A DNA stretch of 64,000 nt from positions 5,233,800 to 5,297,799 of the forward strand of contig JAQFVV010000018.1 in the NCBI GenBank assembly GCA_028023455.1, in the 5' to 3' direction. Shown piece by piece: positions 22,763 to 36,052 of the stretch; position 1 is the first letter of the stretch, and every line of letters starts with the position of its first letter. The position numbers and the translations under genes were made by a program. This stretch comes from Epiperipatus broadwayi. Its lineage: Eukaryota > Onychophora > Udeonychophora > Euonychophora > Peripatidae. The notes under the pieces are model-generated. The model was not told where the DNA came from and did no database searches. It saw nothing but the letters and a program-made list of their open reading frames with translations.

Positions 22763-23162
22763 CAGGGGTCCCCAACCCTATGCCCGTGGGCACCATGGTG
22801 CCCGCAGATCATTTTATGTGTGCCTGCCGCTATCCGAACACAATTAAAAATTATTTATCTGATACAAATAAATTTAATTTTTAAAATTTCTTATAAATTA
22901 TTATATTATATTGTAATCAAATTGTAGGGCATACTATACTTTTACAGGATAAAAATATAAATGTTAATTATATGTTAAAATTTTATTTTTGAAATAAATA
23001 TTTTTTTGTACATTATGTGTATTATTAACAATATCCAACTATAAATTAATATTGAAAAAATAAATGGTGCCCGGCCCCTAACATTGAAAAAATAAATAGT
23101 GCCCGCCACCTGGCCGGTATTATAGAATGTGCTCTTAAGTGCAAAAAGGTTGGGGACCCCTG
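22763..23162. mobile_element. Non-autonomous hAT-family MITE (400 bp)
   Basis: Perfect terminal inverted repeats CAGGGGTCCCCAACC and GGTTGGGGACCCCTG enclose 400 bp, flanked by the perfect 8 bp duplication TATTATAG. Such ends and duplication are diagnostic of hAT transposons. The interior has no transposase: it is AT-rich apart from GTGCCCG-type ends, including a repeated AAATAGTGCCCG-like block near 23062-23105. It needs a transposase in trans. The intact duplication suggests a fairly recent insertion. Confidence 0.92.
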
Positions 23163-23170
23163 TATTATAG
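23163..23170. repeat. Target-site duplication of hAT MITE (right)
   Basis: TATTATAG, identical to 22755-22762. Confidence 0.88.
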
Positions 23171-26100
23171 TATTATTTATAGCCATGACACCATCATAAC
23201 TTATTGTTTTAGATGTTCTTAACCCTTTTTCAAAATGTGTTAAATTTATTACAAAACTCTTTTATTTTATAAACACATTTCTAATGCCTCTTTAAAAATG
23301 CTAGTCTTTTGATTTTAGTTATAAAATGGCACGATTAATATTAGACAACGAATTTCAGACTGTTTAAAAAATATTTGCCGATAATATTAATGAAAATACA
23401 GAATATGGTCAAATTTAGATTTATTTGATAAAATTTATTGCCATTTTCAATCATATTAATAAACTTGCTACAATAGACTTAAATAAAGTTATGTTTATTT
23501 TAGATTATTTTTTTTATATTGTTAGAATAATGACTTTAAATCCAAATAGAATCTGTATTTATGAATATAAGTATTAATTTGTGTTTTTGTAGGTTTGGAT
23601 CTAATGTATGTAAATTTATTAAATTTAGTTTATCTCATTGGTTTTATCATGCCATTTTGAAAACAAATGTTTTGTTTATACCTTTTTGTTCCAAATAATT
23701 ATGCAATACTTAGTGTAATGATGAATTGAAAAATATATATCAATATATAGTAAAATGATAGTTATTTATTATACATAATGTACTCTTTAAGCATCTATTT
23801 CACTACACACTCTTTAATCACATAAATAAAGATATGTGAAAATGGTAATTGATTTCCAAATGCATTTCTGGTTGATTCATGTCTCTTCAATTGGATCATA
23901 TTATAACTTTTATGTGTCTTCATCATTAATTGTTTGTTATTAAGCAATATCAGCTTTCTACAATTTAATCTACAAATATGCCAAATTCCTTACAATAAAA
24001 CACTATGTCATAGGGTTGAATAACAATATATTAATCTTCAATTAAGCCTAAAGTTTATGTCTTCGATTAAAAATGATATAATAATCTCTAGTCTTCTAAA
24101 AATTTAGTAATAGTCATTAATGTATTTATCTAAAGTGGATAGTATCAAATATGTGAATGCAAGAAATTTGGCAATAATAGATTAAATTATAGTAATTTAA
24201 TAATTTATTCTATAATCAATCATGTGCTATATCTTGCATAAAATCCAAATTAAATAAATCTTTATTTCAAGCATTCTTTTTCAAATATTCATCAGTAATC
24301 TTTTTTTTTTCATATCATCTATTAATACGTCCTTTTTTTTCCATATTTCTCCTTTTTCTGCTAATAAAAAAAATTTTTTTTTATTATCGAAATCTTCCCC
24401 ACCCATCTTTTTAATTTTTTTCTCAAAATTCATCTCTCTACACCTTTTTTTTTTCTAAGTGATCAAATTTCTGCTTCATTTTTAATAATGCATCAACTAT
24501 TTATTTGCAATAGCACATCTTTGTCAGGTTTTTTTAAATTGACTTCTTTGTCATCATATAATATGAAAACATTTTTTTATGGAGAGAGTATAGCATGGTT
24601 ATCTACATATAACTGTATGAACAGTTGCTGCGAAGTTTGTATGACACTTGAACATCCAATAATTATTATTGGAAAAAGAAAAAACTATTTTCCGCAGAAG
24701 TTAATAATTTTAAATAAAGGAAATTACTAATTGCTAAAGAAAAAGAAAGATTTGTTATTTGAACGTTTTTAATACTAAATATGTGCATGCATGTAATTAA
24801 CTATTTTAAACACTAATCAAGAATGTATTCTTTATATATGTATATTTTTATATATGGGAGGGGGGGGGAAATAAGGGGAAAAATTTTTTTTTTTATTGGG
24901 ATAATAATTTAAAAAAAAAAAAAAAAGGAGAAACAAAAGACAAAAACAGTGATAGACAGGAGGGAAATATAAGAACCCCAGTCGAGATCCACCAATACAA
25001 AGCTCCGAATAATACTTTGTACTCGAAGGTATCAGTATTTGTCGAATGCATATATTTTGATCAAATAGAAAAAACATATTAACCAAGCATCTATGCAAGT
25101 CTATAAACACTTAAATTTAATAGTTTTATAGGATCGAGCCTGAATATACTATAGTTTGTCGAAAATAAAATATTCTATCCCTATTTAACCCTAGGCAACA
25201 CATTTGAATAGAATATTGATATTATGTATTAATGTAGATGATGCAAAATATATTGTAAATTATTGAAAATATGAAAAAAAAATTGTTAAAGAATGTTGGA
25301 ATAGTAATAAATAAAAATAGAATTGTTTTGTAATATAGAAACAGAGGGGTGGGATTTTATATTAGATTATTCTACTATTAATAAATATATAAATGAAAAT
25401 TAAAAATAAAAGATTATTTAATTATTTAAAATGATAATTGATATTATTTTTATAATTTATTTAGGAAAAAAATATAAAAGAAAAATTAAATAAATAAATA
25501 AATAAATGGAAATGATTTTAAAATTAAATATTAAATAAAATTATAAATTAATAAATATTGTTGGGATAGAATAATATTAAAATATTTTAAATATGAAATA
25601 TTATTTTAAATAATCTTTATTGAAATATATTATATATTGGTAGTAATAAGTATATGGTGATTTATTTTATTAGATTTTGTTTTCGTGTAGTTGGTCATTG
25701 TATAGATCATTTTTCTTTTTAGAAATGAAGGGATTGATGTGTAATTTTATATAATAATTTATCTATTGATTATAATTTAAAATTCTTTATATTAATGTGA
25801 AGGATTGATTATGGATGGGAATAGGATTTTTATTAAATTTATTTTTATTGAGTGTTTAATAAATAGGTGGTATTATAATTAATATTTATTTTAATTAATT
25901 TGTTTAAATAAAATATATTTAAAAATAGTATAATATATTAAAATTTATTAAAATATTAATAAAATTTATAATATATATTGGTATATGGATTAATAAGTTG
26001 TATAATATAAAAAAAGATATAAATAATTAACACTGTCATAAATATTTTTATTTTGATTAGGCAATATCAAGAAAAACTTGATATGTTAAGAATTTGTATA

Positions 26101-26494
26101 CTAAGTAGAAAAGTTATATCTTATAGATATTTTCTGAAATATTTGGGGTTTTTTAATGTGTAAGTTAACATATAAAAGTACTATAGATTTTTTGTTCTAG
26201 TTTTTAAGATGGCTAATATCTTTTATGGCTATTATTTTAAATAAATGAGAGAATAATAAATACTGAATATTTTGTTATTATGTTCATAATTGTTTTATGC
26301 ATATCTATAAAAAAAAATTTTTTTTTTTTTTAAATGTCAAAGCGTTTACTGGGAAGCGAACCATTTAAATATATATATATATTGTTTTATAGAAGAAAAA
26401 AATTTTAAAAGTATTGTAGTTAATACATTCTATAATGGTATTTTGGAAGAAAATTACACAAAAAGAATTTGTAAAATTTAAATATTGTGATATT
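23171..26494. other. Gene-free, extremely AT-rich region
   Basis: No gene recognised. Long T, A and G homopolymers occur at 24301-24450 and 24855-24930. From about 25200 to 26050 the sequence is almost pure A/T (C very scarce), with AAATAAATA-type low complexity. A short G/C-richer island at 24955-25070 has no recognisable identity. Confidence 0.5.
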
Positions 26495-26936
26495 AATATT
26501 TACTGAGGCTGTAACCTCAAGAATATGCATGTAAAATGCAATAGTAGGGACCTCTACAGGTTTTAACCACAAGCTTACACTATGGAAGAAAAAAGGAGAA
26601 CCCTTCCTTACTTCAACCTACTTTCTATTTAAATAGGTGAAGCTCAAGCGGTTAGATCTGCGAGTGTGAAGCTATTCAATACTTCACTTATTAAGTCCAC
26701 ATTTCTTATTACACATTAATACTCGTGAAATCTTTCGATTTACAATGAGTCAATGAAAAGATTTTATAGTTAGAAACCCATTACAGTAATTTAAAGTTGT
26801 AATTATAAATTTATTAAATGCACATTGATTACATAAGTAATATTTACTGAGGCTGTAACCTCGAGAATATGCATGTAAAATGTAATAGTAGGGACCTCTA
26901 CAGGTGTTTAACCACAAGTTTATGCTATGGAAGAAA
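26495..26936 (+). repeat. Direct repeat pair, ~97 bp units 344 bp apart
   Basis: AATATTTACTGAGGCTGTAACCTC(A/G)AGAATATGCATG...TATGGAAGAA occurs at 26495-26591 and 26839-26936, about 95% identical. The intervening ~247 bp are unique in the window. The pair resembles the terminal repeats of a short non-autonomous retroelement or 1.3 monomers of a 344 bp tandem repeat. CTGAGG...CCTCGAGA within the repeat faintly resembles a hammerhead stem II, but the core is not met. Confidence 0.75.
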
Positions 26937-29685
26937 TTTTTATAATATATATTGTCTTAGCTTAAAAGTATGCATGTCATAATTTGATATATATTTTAAA
27001 GAAGAATATTATGTGTTTTTCCTACTACTTCAGGTCCATTAGCTTATAAAGTCCAATTACATTTGACATTATCTTTGGTATCAATTACATTGTCAAAATT
27101 AACAAATCACAAAGCATATTGTACACATAATTTAAATATTTCTTGTCCTATACTATGTTGTGCAAGAAAATGTGTTCAATGTCAACATGTCCCCTTTCCC
27201 CATATATGTACCAATATGTACAGCTTTTCTGATACTTTTAGCTCAGACATCTTATATATTATTTATTTGAAATATTTATAATAATCATCCATTTTTGTAT
27301 TAGTTCTAATAAATAATGAATTCTTATTTGCAATTAATTTCTTTATTTTCTGTTATGCTAATAGCATTGGTTGTGCAACAATTTTCTTCAAAATTGTAAA
27401 TATATAAATGTATATCACATAATCATAACATACACATAGAATAAAATTGTCTGTATATATATAATATATGAAGAAAACTTATACAATTAAAACTGTTAGC
27501 ATAAATATATATGTAAACAAAATTTGTGAAAAATAATAATAATAATAATGTGATCTATTCTGTTGCCAGAATAATTACTGCTTGTCTTGGTGAAATAGGC
27601 ACCAAATGAAATATTGGGCCAATCTGCAAGTTTTTTTTTTTTTATCTTTTAACTAATTCATTTTAATTATTGGATTTTTGAGTGAAATAAAACAAATTGA
27701 TTTTGTTACTTATATATTTATTTGTATAAATTTTTAATGTAAAATTCTCAAGGTGTTGCACATAAATGTAAAAATAAAATGGATTTTTATAAAAAATTGT
27801 GTTTCATTATATATACACTTATACACATGTATGTTTTATATGCTATTGTAAATGGTCAATATACTGTAAGATGATGTTTACTAAATACTTATTTGATAAC
27901 TAATAATTAGTATAGCAAAAATGTATTATGAAGTCAATATCAGTTTTGTTTTATTATGTATAATTACATATTTGATAAGAAACATATATTTAAAAAATAA
28001 AAAAGATAAAAGTCTTATAAGTAATCTACTGCAAAGGCCTTTCCAACAGTCCTCTAAAAAAAGAGTGAAGAAAGCTTCACTCACAAGCTAATCATCTGCT
28101 GATGGTGAGGATTGTAGTGATTTTTCCTTCTTAGATTTATTTCTGTTTTCCTAACAATTAATTAGACATTAATTTACTATTGTTAGATGGGCTGATTACC
28201 TGAAAGAAAAACTATATACTTAATAGCAATCTGAAAATATTTTCTAAAATTCACTCAACTTAGATTTAAATTCTAGGTTGTATGCATATTTTGCAGAGTT
28301 TGCTCCCACTGTGCCAGGGACTTTCGTTATATATATATGTTAATGAGTAATGAATCTTAAAAAATAAAAGTATATGTGATTTTTTTTTGTTTTAAAAAGC
28401 TTTATTATTAAAAGTTAAAAAGTACAAAATTCGTGAAACCAAAAATTTTTAAAAAAAGCTTAAACAAAAACATTTACTTGAAAATATAAAAAAAATAATA
28501 AAAATATCATACATAACAGCCATTATAAAAATAAAAAATACATTTATATATTAAAAACCTCTTTTGGCATGATTTTATGCCCTTTTCAATCTATCACACA
28601 ATAATAAGTTAACAAGTAAATAGATGTTCTAACAGCTAAGGACATTAAATCGTGCTGAAAAATTCTTTTAATGTATAATTATTAATATATATTCTATAAA
28701 AGCTGACATGTATTTTTATTATAATTTATATGAAAGAACTATATAATAGACTTCCTTTATTTCTATTTTTGATGAAAATATATAGTGCTACACAAAACAT
28801 GCACACTCCTGCAAACCAAAATCTTATGATAATTACCAGTCTGAAAATTAATACTAATCATAAAATACTCACCATTCGTTCCAAAGTCTGTTTAGTTGAC
28901 ATGTTGTTATTCTAACAATATTCTTTCTGAAAGATTAACATCTTACTTAACTTTAATCGTCCATTTTATTTGATATTCAGCAGCATCCTTTTAATGAAAA
29001 GAATTGATATTGCATTTTTAAAGAATGTTTTAAGATAATTTTAATGTAAAAGAAGTCTGCTTCTCCTATGGTAACCATCTTAAGATTTATCATAAAACAT
29101 TTTTATAGAAAGACCAATTTCATCAAAGATGGATTTAGATATGTTTTAAAAATACATTTCTTAATTTACAATTCAAGACTCCTTGATATTTATAAATTCG
29201 ATTAGATAATCAAAATTCCTGCTACTATCTGATTACCAATATCTTATAAACAATAAGGAATCTGCATTAAAGACAATAGTAGATTAAGCCATAATAATTC
29301 TTCATCTTAACCCTAACTATGAAAAATATATGACTTTGATGTCATAATGATTTAGATACTAAATTTTCAGTCATCATAAATATTCCTTATTTAATAGCAG
29401 TATAAAAAACTTTGTAATTTAAAAAAAAAAATTAACATTACAAATTATGCATTTTTGTAATAAATATATTTTAAGTTGAGGAAAAGTTTTATATTCATAA
29501 TTTAATATATAAAAAAAAACTTGAAGAAAAGTCGGTAGATGTGAACTAGTAATACCACTGGGAATAAGTTATTTTAATATTTTATTGTCATTTATGATAT
29601 TAAACACATACCTTCAAAATAATGAAATTCAACGATCATGAAGTTTTCAAGAAAAAGTATCACCAATCTTTGAAAAAAGTCGTCA
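26937..29685. other. AT-rich non-coding stretch
   Basis: No gene recognised. Short frames at 27063-27281 and 28730-28915 show no family motif and have the composition of chance ORFs. Confidence 0.45.
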
Positions 29686-29840
29686 AGCATTGTTAGCTGA
29701 GAGGTCAGTGCAGCTGCCTTGCAAGCAAGCAGTTGGTTGCAGACAGTTGTTGTGGGTTCGCCTCTCAGCCGATGCTATGACATATGAAAAAAAAGTTGTT
29801 CTTTTTTCCTTAATAATTATTTGTTAATAAGATAGACTTG
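29686..29840 (+). mobile_element. tRNA-derived SINE, copy 1
   Basis: The head 29686-29776 folds like a tRNA. AGCATTG pairs with CGATGCT as a 7 bp acceptor stem (one G-U), TAGCTGAGAGGTCAG resembles box A, and GGGTTCGCCTC resembles box B. A long variable region makes it 91 nt, so it is not an ordinary tRNA gene. The tail (ATGACATATGAAAA..., TTAATAAGATA) is shared with an antisense copy at 54740-54888. SINEs are transcribed by RNA polymerase III and moved by a LINE. Confidence 0.72.
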
Positions 29841-30523
29841 ATGCTCAAGAGACAATGACTACTTCATAATTCTTTATGAAATGATTTATTTATAGAATTT
29901 TTTGAATACACCTGAAAAAAGTAATAATCTTAATGGTAGATATTTAGTCAACATAATGAGTTAGTTAATGATGACTAGAAAGCAAAATGATTGAAGTAAA
30001 ACATGGTGATCACAATCTCAACATAAATCCTATAGAATAAACATCCTATTATGATGATTCTTTATATCTGATGAAAGGAATATGAGATTCCTTTGGCCCT
30101 TTTCCATCAAAAATTACAGAATGAAATAAGTACATTTAACTGAAAAGGAATTATATGAGAAATTATGTTGTGTTGTTGGTTGTCCATATATATATAGTGG
30201 TTGGAAATATGTAAATTTGTTCCAGTATGCAAATTATATGTTCCATTTCTTTGATAGTGGTATGCAAGAGTCTTTTCTATTAATTTGAATGTGGGTCTCC
30301 TGTAATTATCCATGCTTCTTTACATTTTTTTTCTATCATTCCTCTCTGTACATATTTAAATAAATGAAATGTTTAAAAATGGATATAAAATAACTCATTT
30401 ACTTTAATAAAAAATCGTTCAATTCTCTATGTGAGTTTTTCATTCACTCTTAATATGTTCCTGAATTAAACTTTAATAAAACAAATACACTATATCAAAA
30501 TATAAACCAAAGAGGTAAAGAAT
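29841..30523. other. AT-rich non-coding stretch
   Basis: No gene or repeat recognised. Confidence 0.4.
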
Positions 30524-30698
30524 TATTTGTCTGAAGGTTTGTAATAATGGTATATTATAAGATGTGATATGTTGGACTATTTCCATCATTTATGAGTGAA
30601 TGCTGAATGTATAGAAAATTTTAAACTTTATTTAAACTTTTCAAATACAAACAACTTGTTAGTAATAACACACAAATAGACAACACAGGTTAGTAATT

Positions 30699-30742
30699 AC
30701 ACAATGTTTCGAGTAGTATTAGTCTCCACTCTTCAGGTGTTG
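30699..30742 (-). ncRNA. Hammerhead relic in PLE-b copy b1
   Basis: Minus strand: CAACAC, CTGAAGA, a stem GAGTGG/CTACTC, GAAAC, ATT, GTGT. ACAC pairs with GTGT as stem I exactly at the cleavage position. CATT in place of the usual CGTT removes one stem III pair. Decayed. Confidence 0.55.
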
Positions 30743-30774
30743 CTGGCCTATATACATAGTGACAATATTAGCTT

Positions 30775-30850
30775 AGAAGTTGAACTCGCACCTTTAGATT
30801 CTTGAATATTGAATTTAAGGCAAACGCTCTACCAACTGAGCTATTCTGTC
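30775..30850 (-). ncRNA. tRNA-like block in PLE-b 3' UTR, copy b1
   Basis: Minus strand: TAGCTCAGTTGGTAGAGC is a perfect tRNA D-arm/box A sequence, and GAGTTCAACTTC about 45 nt later resembles box B. The anticodon and acceptor stems do not close, so it is not a functional tRNA. Confidence 0.6.
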
Positions 30851-33303
30851 AAAGGCAACATATAGTAGAAATTTGATATATTTATATATGAGGGTTGGTT
30901 CAAATCCTCCTGAGTCCTCCAATTTTTTTTCCCATTATTATTAATTTTATTATTTTTTTTCCTAAGAGCAAGATTAATTAGAGGCTTCCATACATTGTGT
31001 ATTGCCACACTGGGTTGACTTATAGAATTATTTACCATTGTCATATGAGCAGCTTCCTTGAATTTTCTTCTATGCATTTTTTTCTCTTTATCCACTATCC
31101 TTGTATTTTCCCACTTAAGCATATGGTCATTAGTACATACATGATCTGCTATGTTAGATACATCTATTTTTTTCTCTTTTAACCATTAGTTTGTGTTTCT
31201 TCAATCGCTGTTCAACAGGGTGACAGGTTTCACCAATGTATTTTCTTCCACATTCACATGGTATTTCATAGATGCAGTTTTTGTTCTTCATCATTTCCAG
31301 TTTAGGCTTAGTAGAAGTAAGCATTCCTTGAAATGTGGTATAGCCTTGGAAAGCAGTTCTAATGTTATATTGTCTGCAGATTTTCTTTAATTTGTCCACC
31401 ATTCCTGGTATGTATGGATACACTACCATACCAATAACTGTTTTCTCTTTTGGTGTCTGTTTTTGATGTCTATTGAAAGTTTTTCTGATGACTGCTGGTG
31501 GATAACCATTCCTCATAAGCATGTATTCTATGTGAATCTTTTCTTTCTCCAAATCACTGGTTTCTGAACAAACCTCCCTTGCTCTGTTCCACAGTGATAG
31601 TACAATTTCTTGTTTAGTGCTTCTTGTATGATTGGATGTATATGCCAAGTATTTGCTAGTGCGTGTTGGTTTGCTATACACTGTTGTTTTTACTTTGCCC
31701 TGAGGGAGTCTTGTCACAAGAACATCCAAGAATGCCAATTTTTGTTCTTGTTCTGATTCCATCGTGAATTTAATTGTAGGAGATATGTTGTTAAGGTGCA
31801 GCCAGAATGACTAATTTTACCTCGCCATGTGGCCATATCACAAATGTATCATCAACATATCGAAGCCACACTTTAGGTGGACATAGAGTAGTATTTATGG
31901 CCATGGTTTCAAGTTCTTCCATGTAAATGTTGCTGATCAAGGGTGACAGTGATGATCCCATGGCCATCCCTTGATTTTGTTGGAAGAATTCTGAGTTATA
32001 TTGAAAGTATGTTGTTGTTACACAGAATGTTAATAATTATATGATGAAAATAATCTACAAACTAGAACAGCTCTACCTATTGATAGTATAATGGAATTAT
32101 TAACATTCTGTGTAACAACAACATACTTTCAATATAACTCAGAATTCTTCCAACAAAATCAAGGGACAAGGGATGGCCATGGGATCATCACTGTCACCCT
32201 TGCTCAGCAACATTTACATGGAAGAACTTAAAACCACAGCCATAAGTACTACTCCATGTCCACCTAAAGTGTGGCTTTGAAATGTTGATGATACATTTGT
32301 GGTATGGTCACATGGAGAGGTAAAATTACAGTCATTCTGGATGCACATTAACAACATATCTCCTACAATTAAATTCACAATGGAATCAGAACAAGAACAA
32401 AAATTGGCATTCTTGGATGTTCTTGTGATAATACTCCCTCAGGGCAAAGTAAAAACAATGGTGTGTAGAAAACCAACACACACTGGTGTATAGGAAACCA
32501 ACACCCACTGGCAAATACTTGGCATATACATCCAATCATACAAGAAGCACTAAACAAGGAATTGTACTATCACTATGGAACAGAGCTAGGGAGGTTTGTT
32601 CAGAAACCAGTGATTTGGAAAAAGAAAAGATTCACATAGAGCACATGCTTATGAGGAATGGTTATCCATCAGCAGTCATCAGAAAAACTTTCAATAGACA
32701 ACAAAAGGAGACACCAAAAGAGAAAACAGTTATTGGTACAGTAGTGTATCCATACATACCAGGAATGGCAGACAAATTAAAGAAAATCTGCAGACAATAT
32801 AACATTAGAACTGCTTTCCAAAGCCATACCACACTTCGAGGAATACTTACTTCTACTAAGCCTAAATTGGAAATGCTGAAGAACAAAAACTGCATCTATG
32901 AAATACCACATGAATGTGGAAGAAAATACATTGGTGAAACTTGTTGCCCTGTTGAACAGTGATTGAAGGAGCATAAACTAATGGTTAAAAGAGAAAAAAT
33001 AGATGTATCTAACATGTTAGATTGTGTATGTACTAATGACCATATGCTTAAGTGGGAAAATACAAAGATATTGGATAAAGAGGAAAAAATGCATAGAAGA
33101 AAATTCAAGGAACTGCTCATATGACAATGGTAAATAATCCTATAAGTCAACCCAGTGTGGCAATACACAATGTATGGAAGCCTCTAATTAATCTTGCTCT
33201 TAGGAAAAAATAATAATAATGGGAAAAAAAATTGGAGGACTCAGGAGGATTTGAACCAACCCTCATGTATAAATATATCAATTTTCTACTATATGTTGCC
33301 TTT

Positions 33304-33380
33304 GACAGAATAGCTCATTTGGTAGAGAATTTGCCTTAAATTCAATATTCAAGAATCTAAAGGTGCAAGTTCAACTTCTA
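33304..33380 (+). ncRNA. tRNA-like block in PLE-b 3' UTR, copy b2
   Basis: TAGCTCATTTGGTAGAGA (box A with changes) and AAGTTCAACTTC (box B-like). More decayed than in b1 and b3. Confidence 0.5.
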
Positions 33381-33411
33381 AGTGAATATTGTCACTGTGC
33401 ATATAGTCCAG

Positions 33412-33456
33412 CAACACCTGAAGAAGAGTGGAGACTAATACTACTCGAAACATGTC
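33412..33456 (+). ncRNA. Hammerhead relic in PLE-b copy b2
   Basis: CTGAAGA, an unpaired A, stem II GAGTGG/CTACTC, then GAAA, then ACA/UGU as a loopless stem III and a GUC triplet. This copy keeps the full CUGANGA core, but the 3' half of stem I no longer pairs with CAACAC. Confidence 0.58.
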
Positions 33457-36052
33457 ATTACTAACCTGTGTTGTCTATTTGTGTTATTACTAACAAGTTG
33501 TTTGTATTTGAAAAGTTTAAATAAAGTTTAAAATATTACTAACAAGTTGTTTATATTTGAAAAGTTTAAAATTTTCTATACATTCAACATTCACTCATAA
33601 ATGATGGAAATAGTCTAACATATCACATCTTATACCATCATTACAAGTTTTCAGACAAATACTAAATATTCAGTATGGACCCGATGCTATGTTGAAATGT
33701 AGAAATTATGAAAAATTATGTCTAAAACTGGCTAAAGTAGAAAATCATTTAACTTTTTTATGTAAATGTAAATCAGAAATTAAAACCTCCTATTTCCTCC
33801 AAGAGAGCTGAAAAAATTATTCAGAAAGCAAATGAGGCCTTGTTGAGAGAAAGTATAAAGGTTCAGTGGTTTACTAAGTATCTAACATTGTGATCTATTA
33901 GAAATGTGGAATCGTTTCTAAAAAACAAAGTTACAGATGAAAATTTCTCAAGAATTTGTCAGGCAGTGAACAGATCATATTGTAAGTTACATGGAAGAAT
34001 AAAAGAACTTCTGAAGAAGCTTGTAAATCTACATGGACAAATCAAAAGTAATACTGCATCAGTGTAAAATCTTAGTTCTAAACAACTTACCGATTGTGAA
34101 TTATCAATTCTGGAAAAAGATTTGAGTTTTGCCATTACACCATTTACTGTCCCACTATTGGATATAATGGCTGCCACTGATGAGATCGCCCAAAACTTGA
34201 CTCTAGAAGATGCAGCAGAGTTATGCTGGAAAGTAAAAAGGACACTTGAAAGACATCAAATGCACAAGTAGAAGTCAAACATTTCATGTGATGAGAGGAG
34301 ATCTATTAAATCTCTCAAACAAGATACATCTATAATCATTCTTCCTGCTGACAAAGGTAACACTACAGTTGTAATGGATAAAAATGATTATGATAACAAA
34401 ATACAAGGCCTTCTCATAGCAGGCTAATGCAATAAAGTAGCAAAAAATCCAATTCCAAGTACAGAGGTAAAACTACAAGCATTACTCCGGAAGCATGATT
34501 CAGAAAAAAGAAAATTAATTTCATATTTCAGCAAGATTCCTCACCAGAATGGACTACCTAAATCCATAAAGACAATGTTCCATTAAGACCTATTGTTAGT
34601 TCTAGAAATTCACCATGTCAAAATTTGTCAAGATTTCTTCTCGAAGTTCTTAGTCCATTGGTGTATGGGACACAGATTTTCATCAGGGATTCTAAGCACT
34701 TTGTAGAATTAGTTAAGAACATGAAAATGGAAAGAACTGATATATTGGTAAGCTTTGATGTGGAAAGTCTGTTTACAAATGTATCATGTGATGAGGCATT
34801 GTCTATTGTAAGAAAAAGGTTATATGATGATGAGTCTACAAACTAAAAGTTTTACCTATTGATAGTATAATGGAATTATTAACATTCTGTGTAACAACAT
34901 ATTTTCAATATAACTCAGAATTCTTCCAACAAAATCAAGGGATGGCTATGGGATCATCACTGTCACCCTTGCTCAGCAACATTTAGATGGAAGAACTTGA
35001 AACCACAGCCATACATACTACTCCATGTTCACCTAAAGTGTGGCTTTGATATGTTGATACATTTGTGGTATCGCCACATGGTGAGGTAAAATTACAGTCA
35101 TTCTGGATGCACATTAACAACATATCTCCTACAATTAAATTCATGATGGAATCAGAACAAAAATAAAAATTGGCATTCTTGGATGTTCTTGTGCCAAGAC
35201 TCCCTCAGGGCAAAGTAAAAACAACAGTGTATAGAAAACCAACACACACTGGCAAATACTTGGTATATACATTCAATCATACAAGAAGCACTAAACAAGG
35301 AATTGTACTATCACTATGGAACAGAGCAAGGGAGGTTTGTTCAGAAACCAGTGATTTGGAGAAAGAAAAGATTCACATAGAATACATGCTTATGAGGAAT
35401 GGTTATCCACCAGCAGTCATCAGAAAAACTTTCAATAGACATCAAAAACAGACACCAAAAGAGAAAACAGTTATTGGTATGGTAGTGTATCCATACATAC
35501 CAGGAATGGTGAACAAATTAAAGAAAATCTGCAGACAATATAACATTAGAACTGCTTTCCAAGGCTATACCACATTTCAAGAAATGCTTACTTCTACTAA
35601 GCCTAAACTGGAAATGATGAAGGACAAAAACTGCATCTATGAAATACCATGTGAATGTGGAAGAAAATACATTGGTGAAACCTGTCACCCTGTTGAACAG
35701 CGATTGAAGAAACACAAACTAATGGTTAAAAGAGAAAAAATAGATGTATCTAACATAGCAGATCATGTATGTACTAATGACCATATGCTCCAGTGGGAAA
35801 ATACAAAGATATTGGATAAAGAGGAAAAAATGCATAGAAGAAAATTCAAGGAAGCTGCTCATATGACAATAGTAAATAATCCTATAAGTCAACCGAGTGT
35901 GGCAATACACAATGTATGGAAGCCTCTAATTAATCTTGCTCTTAGGAAAAAATAATAATAATAATAATGGGGGGGGGGAATTGGAGGACTCAGGAAAAAT
36001 TGAAGCAACCCTCATGTATAAATATATCAAATTTCTACTATATGTTGCCTTT

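Larger units (their letters stand above)
30524..32038 (-). pseudogene. PLE family b, copy b1 (5'-truncated, inverted)
   Basis: Minus strand from the RT core to the 3' end. Visible are MAMGSSLSPLISNIYMEEL (motif B, followed by LRYVDDTFVIWPHG with the catalytic YVDD), then KLAFLDVLVTRLPQGKVKT (motif D region), then the GIY-YIG nuclease CIYEIPCECGRKYIGET with EQRLKKHK. A 1-nt expansion in an A-run near 31166 shifts the frame. The C-terminal remainder ends NLALRKK near 30960-30990, and the 3' UTR carries a tRNA-like block and a hammerhead relic. It is truncated upstream of motif B and joined head to head to copy b2. Confidence 0.88.
32039..33660 (+). pseudogene. PLE family b, copy b2 (head-to-head with b1)
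   Basis: Plus-strand counterpart of b1, extending about 60 bp further 5'. Damage includes an inserted GACAAGG near 32163 in motif B, loss of the YVDD context (GAAATGTTGATGAT near 32277), an internal duplication of the CCAACACACACTGG block at 32470-32510, a stop replacing an Arg codon after VEQ (32960), and a C-terminal frameshift near 33110. The GIY-YIG part (CIYEIPHECGRKYIGET) is still readable. The 3' UTR holds the tRNA-like block and the best-preserved hammerhead core of this family. Confidence 0.88.

Noticed and set aside
25200-26050. Mitochondrial DNA insertion (extreme A+T)
   Set aside because: No mitochondrial protein or rRNA motif could be read in any frame.
27063-27281. Cys-rich 72-codon ORF
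   Set aside because: Cys/His spacing matches no zinc finger I know, and composition is like chance ORFs in AT-rich DNA.
29686-29776. Possible genuine tRNA gene
   Set aside because: Acceptor stem and boxes A/B are tRNA-like, but the length, the poor anticodon stem and a second copy with the same tail at 54740-54888 point to a SINE.
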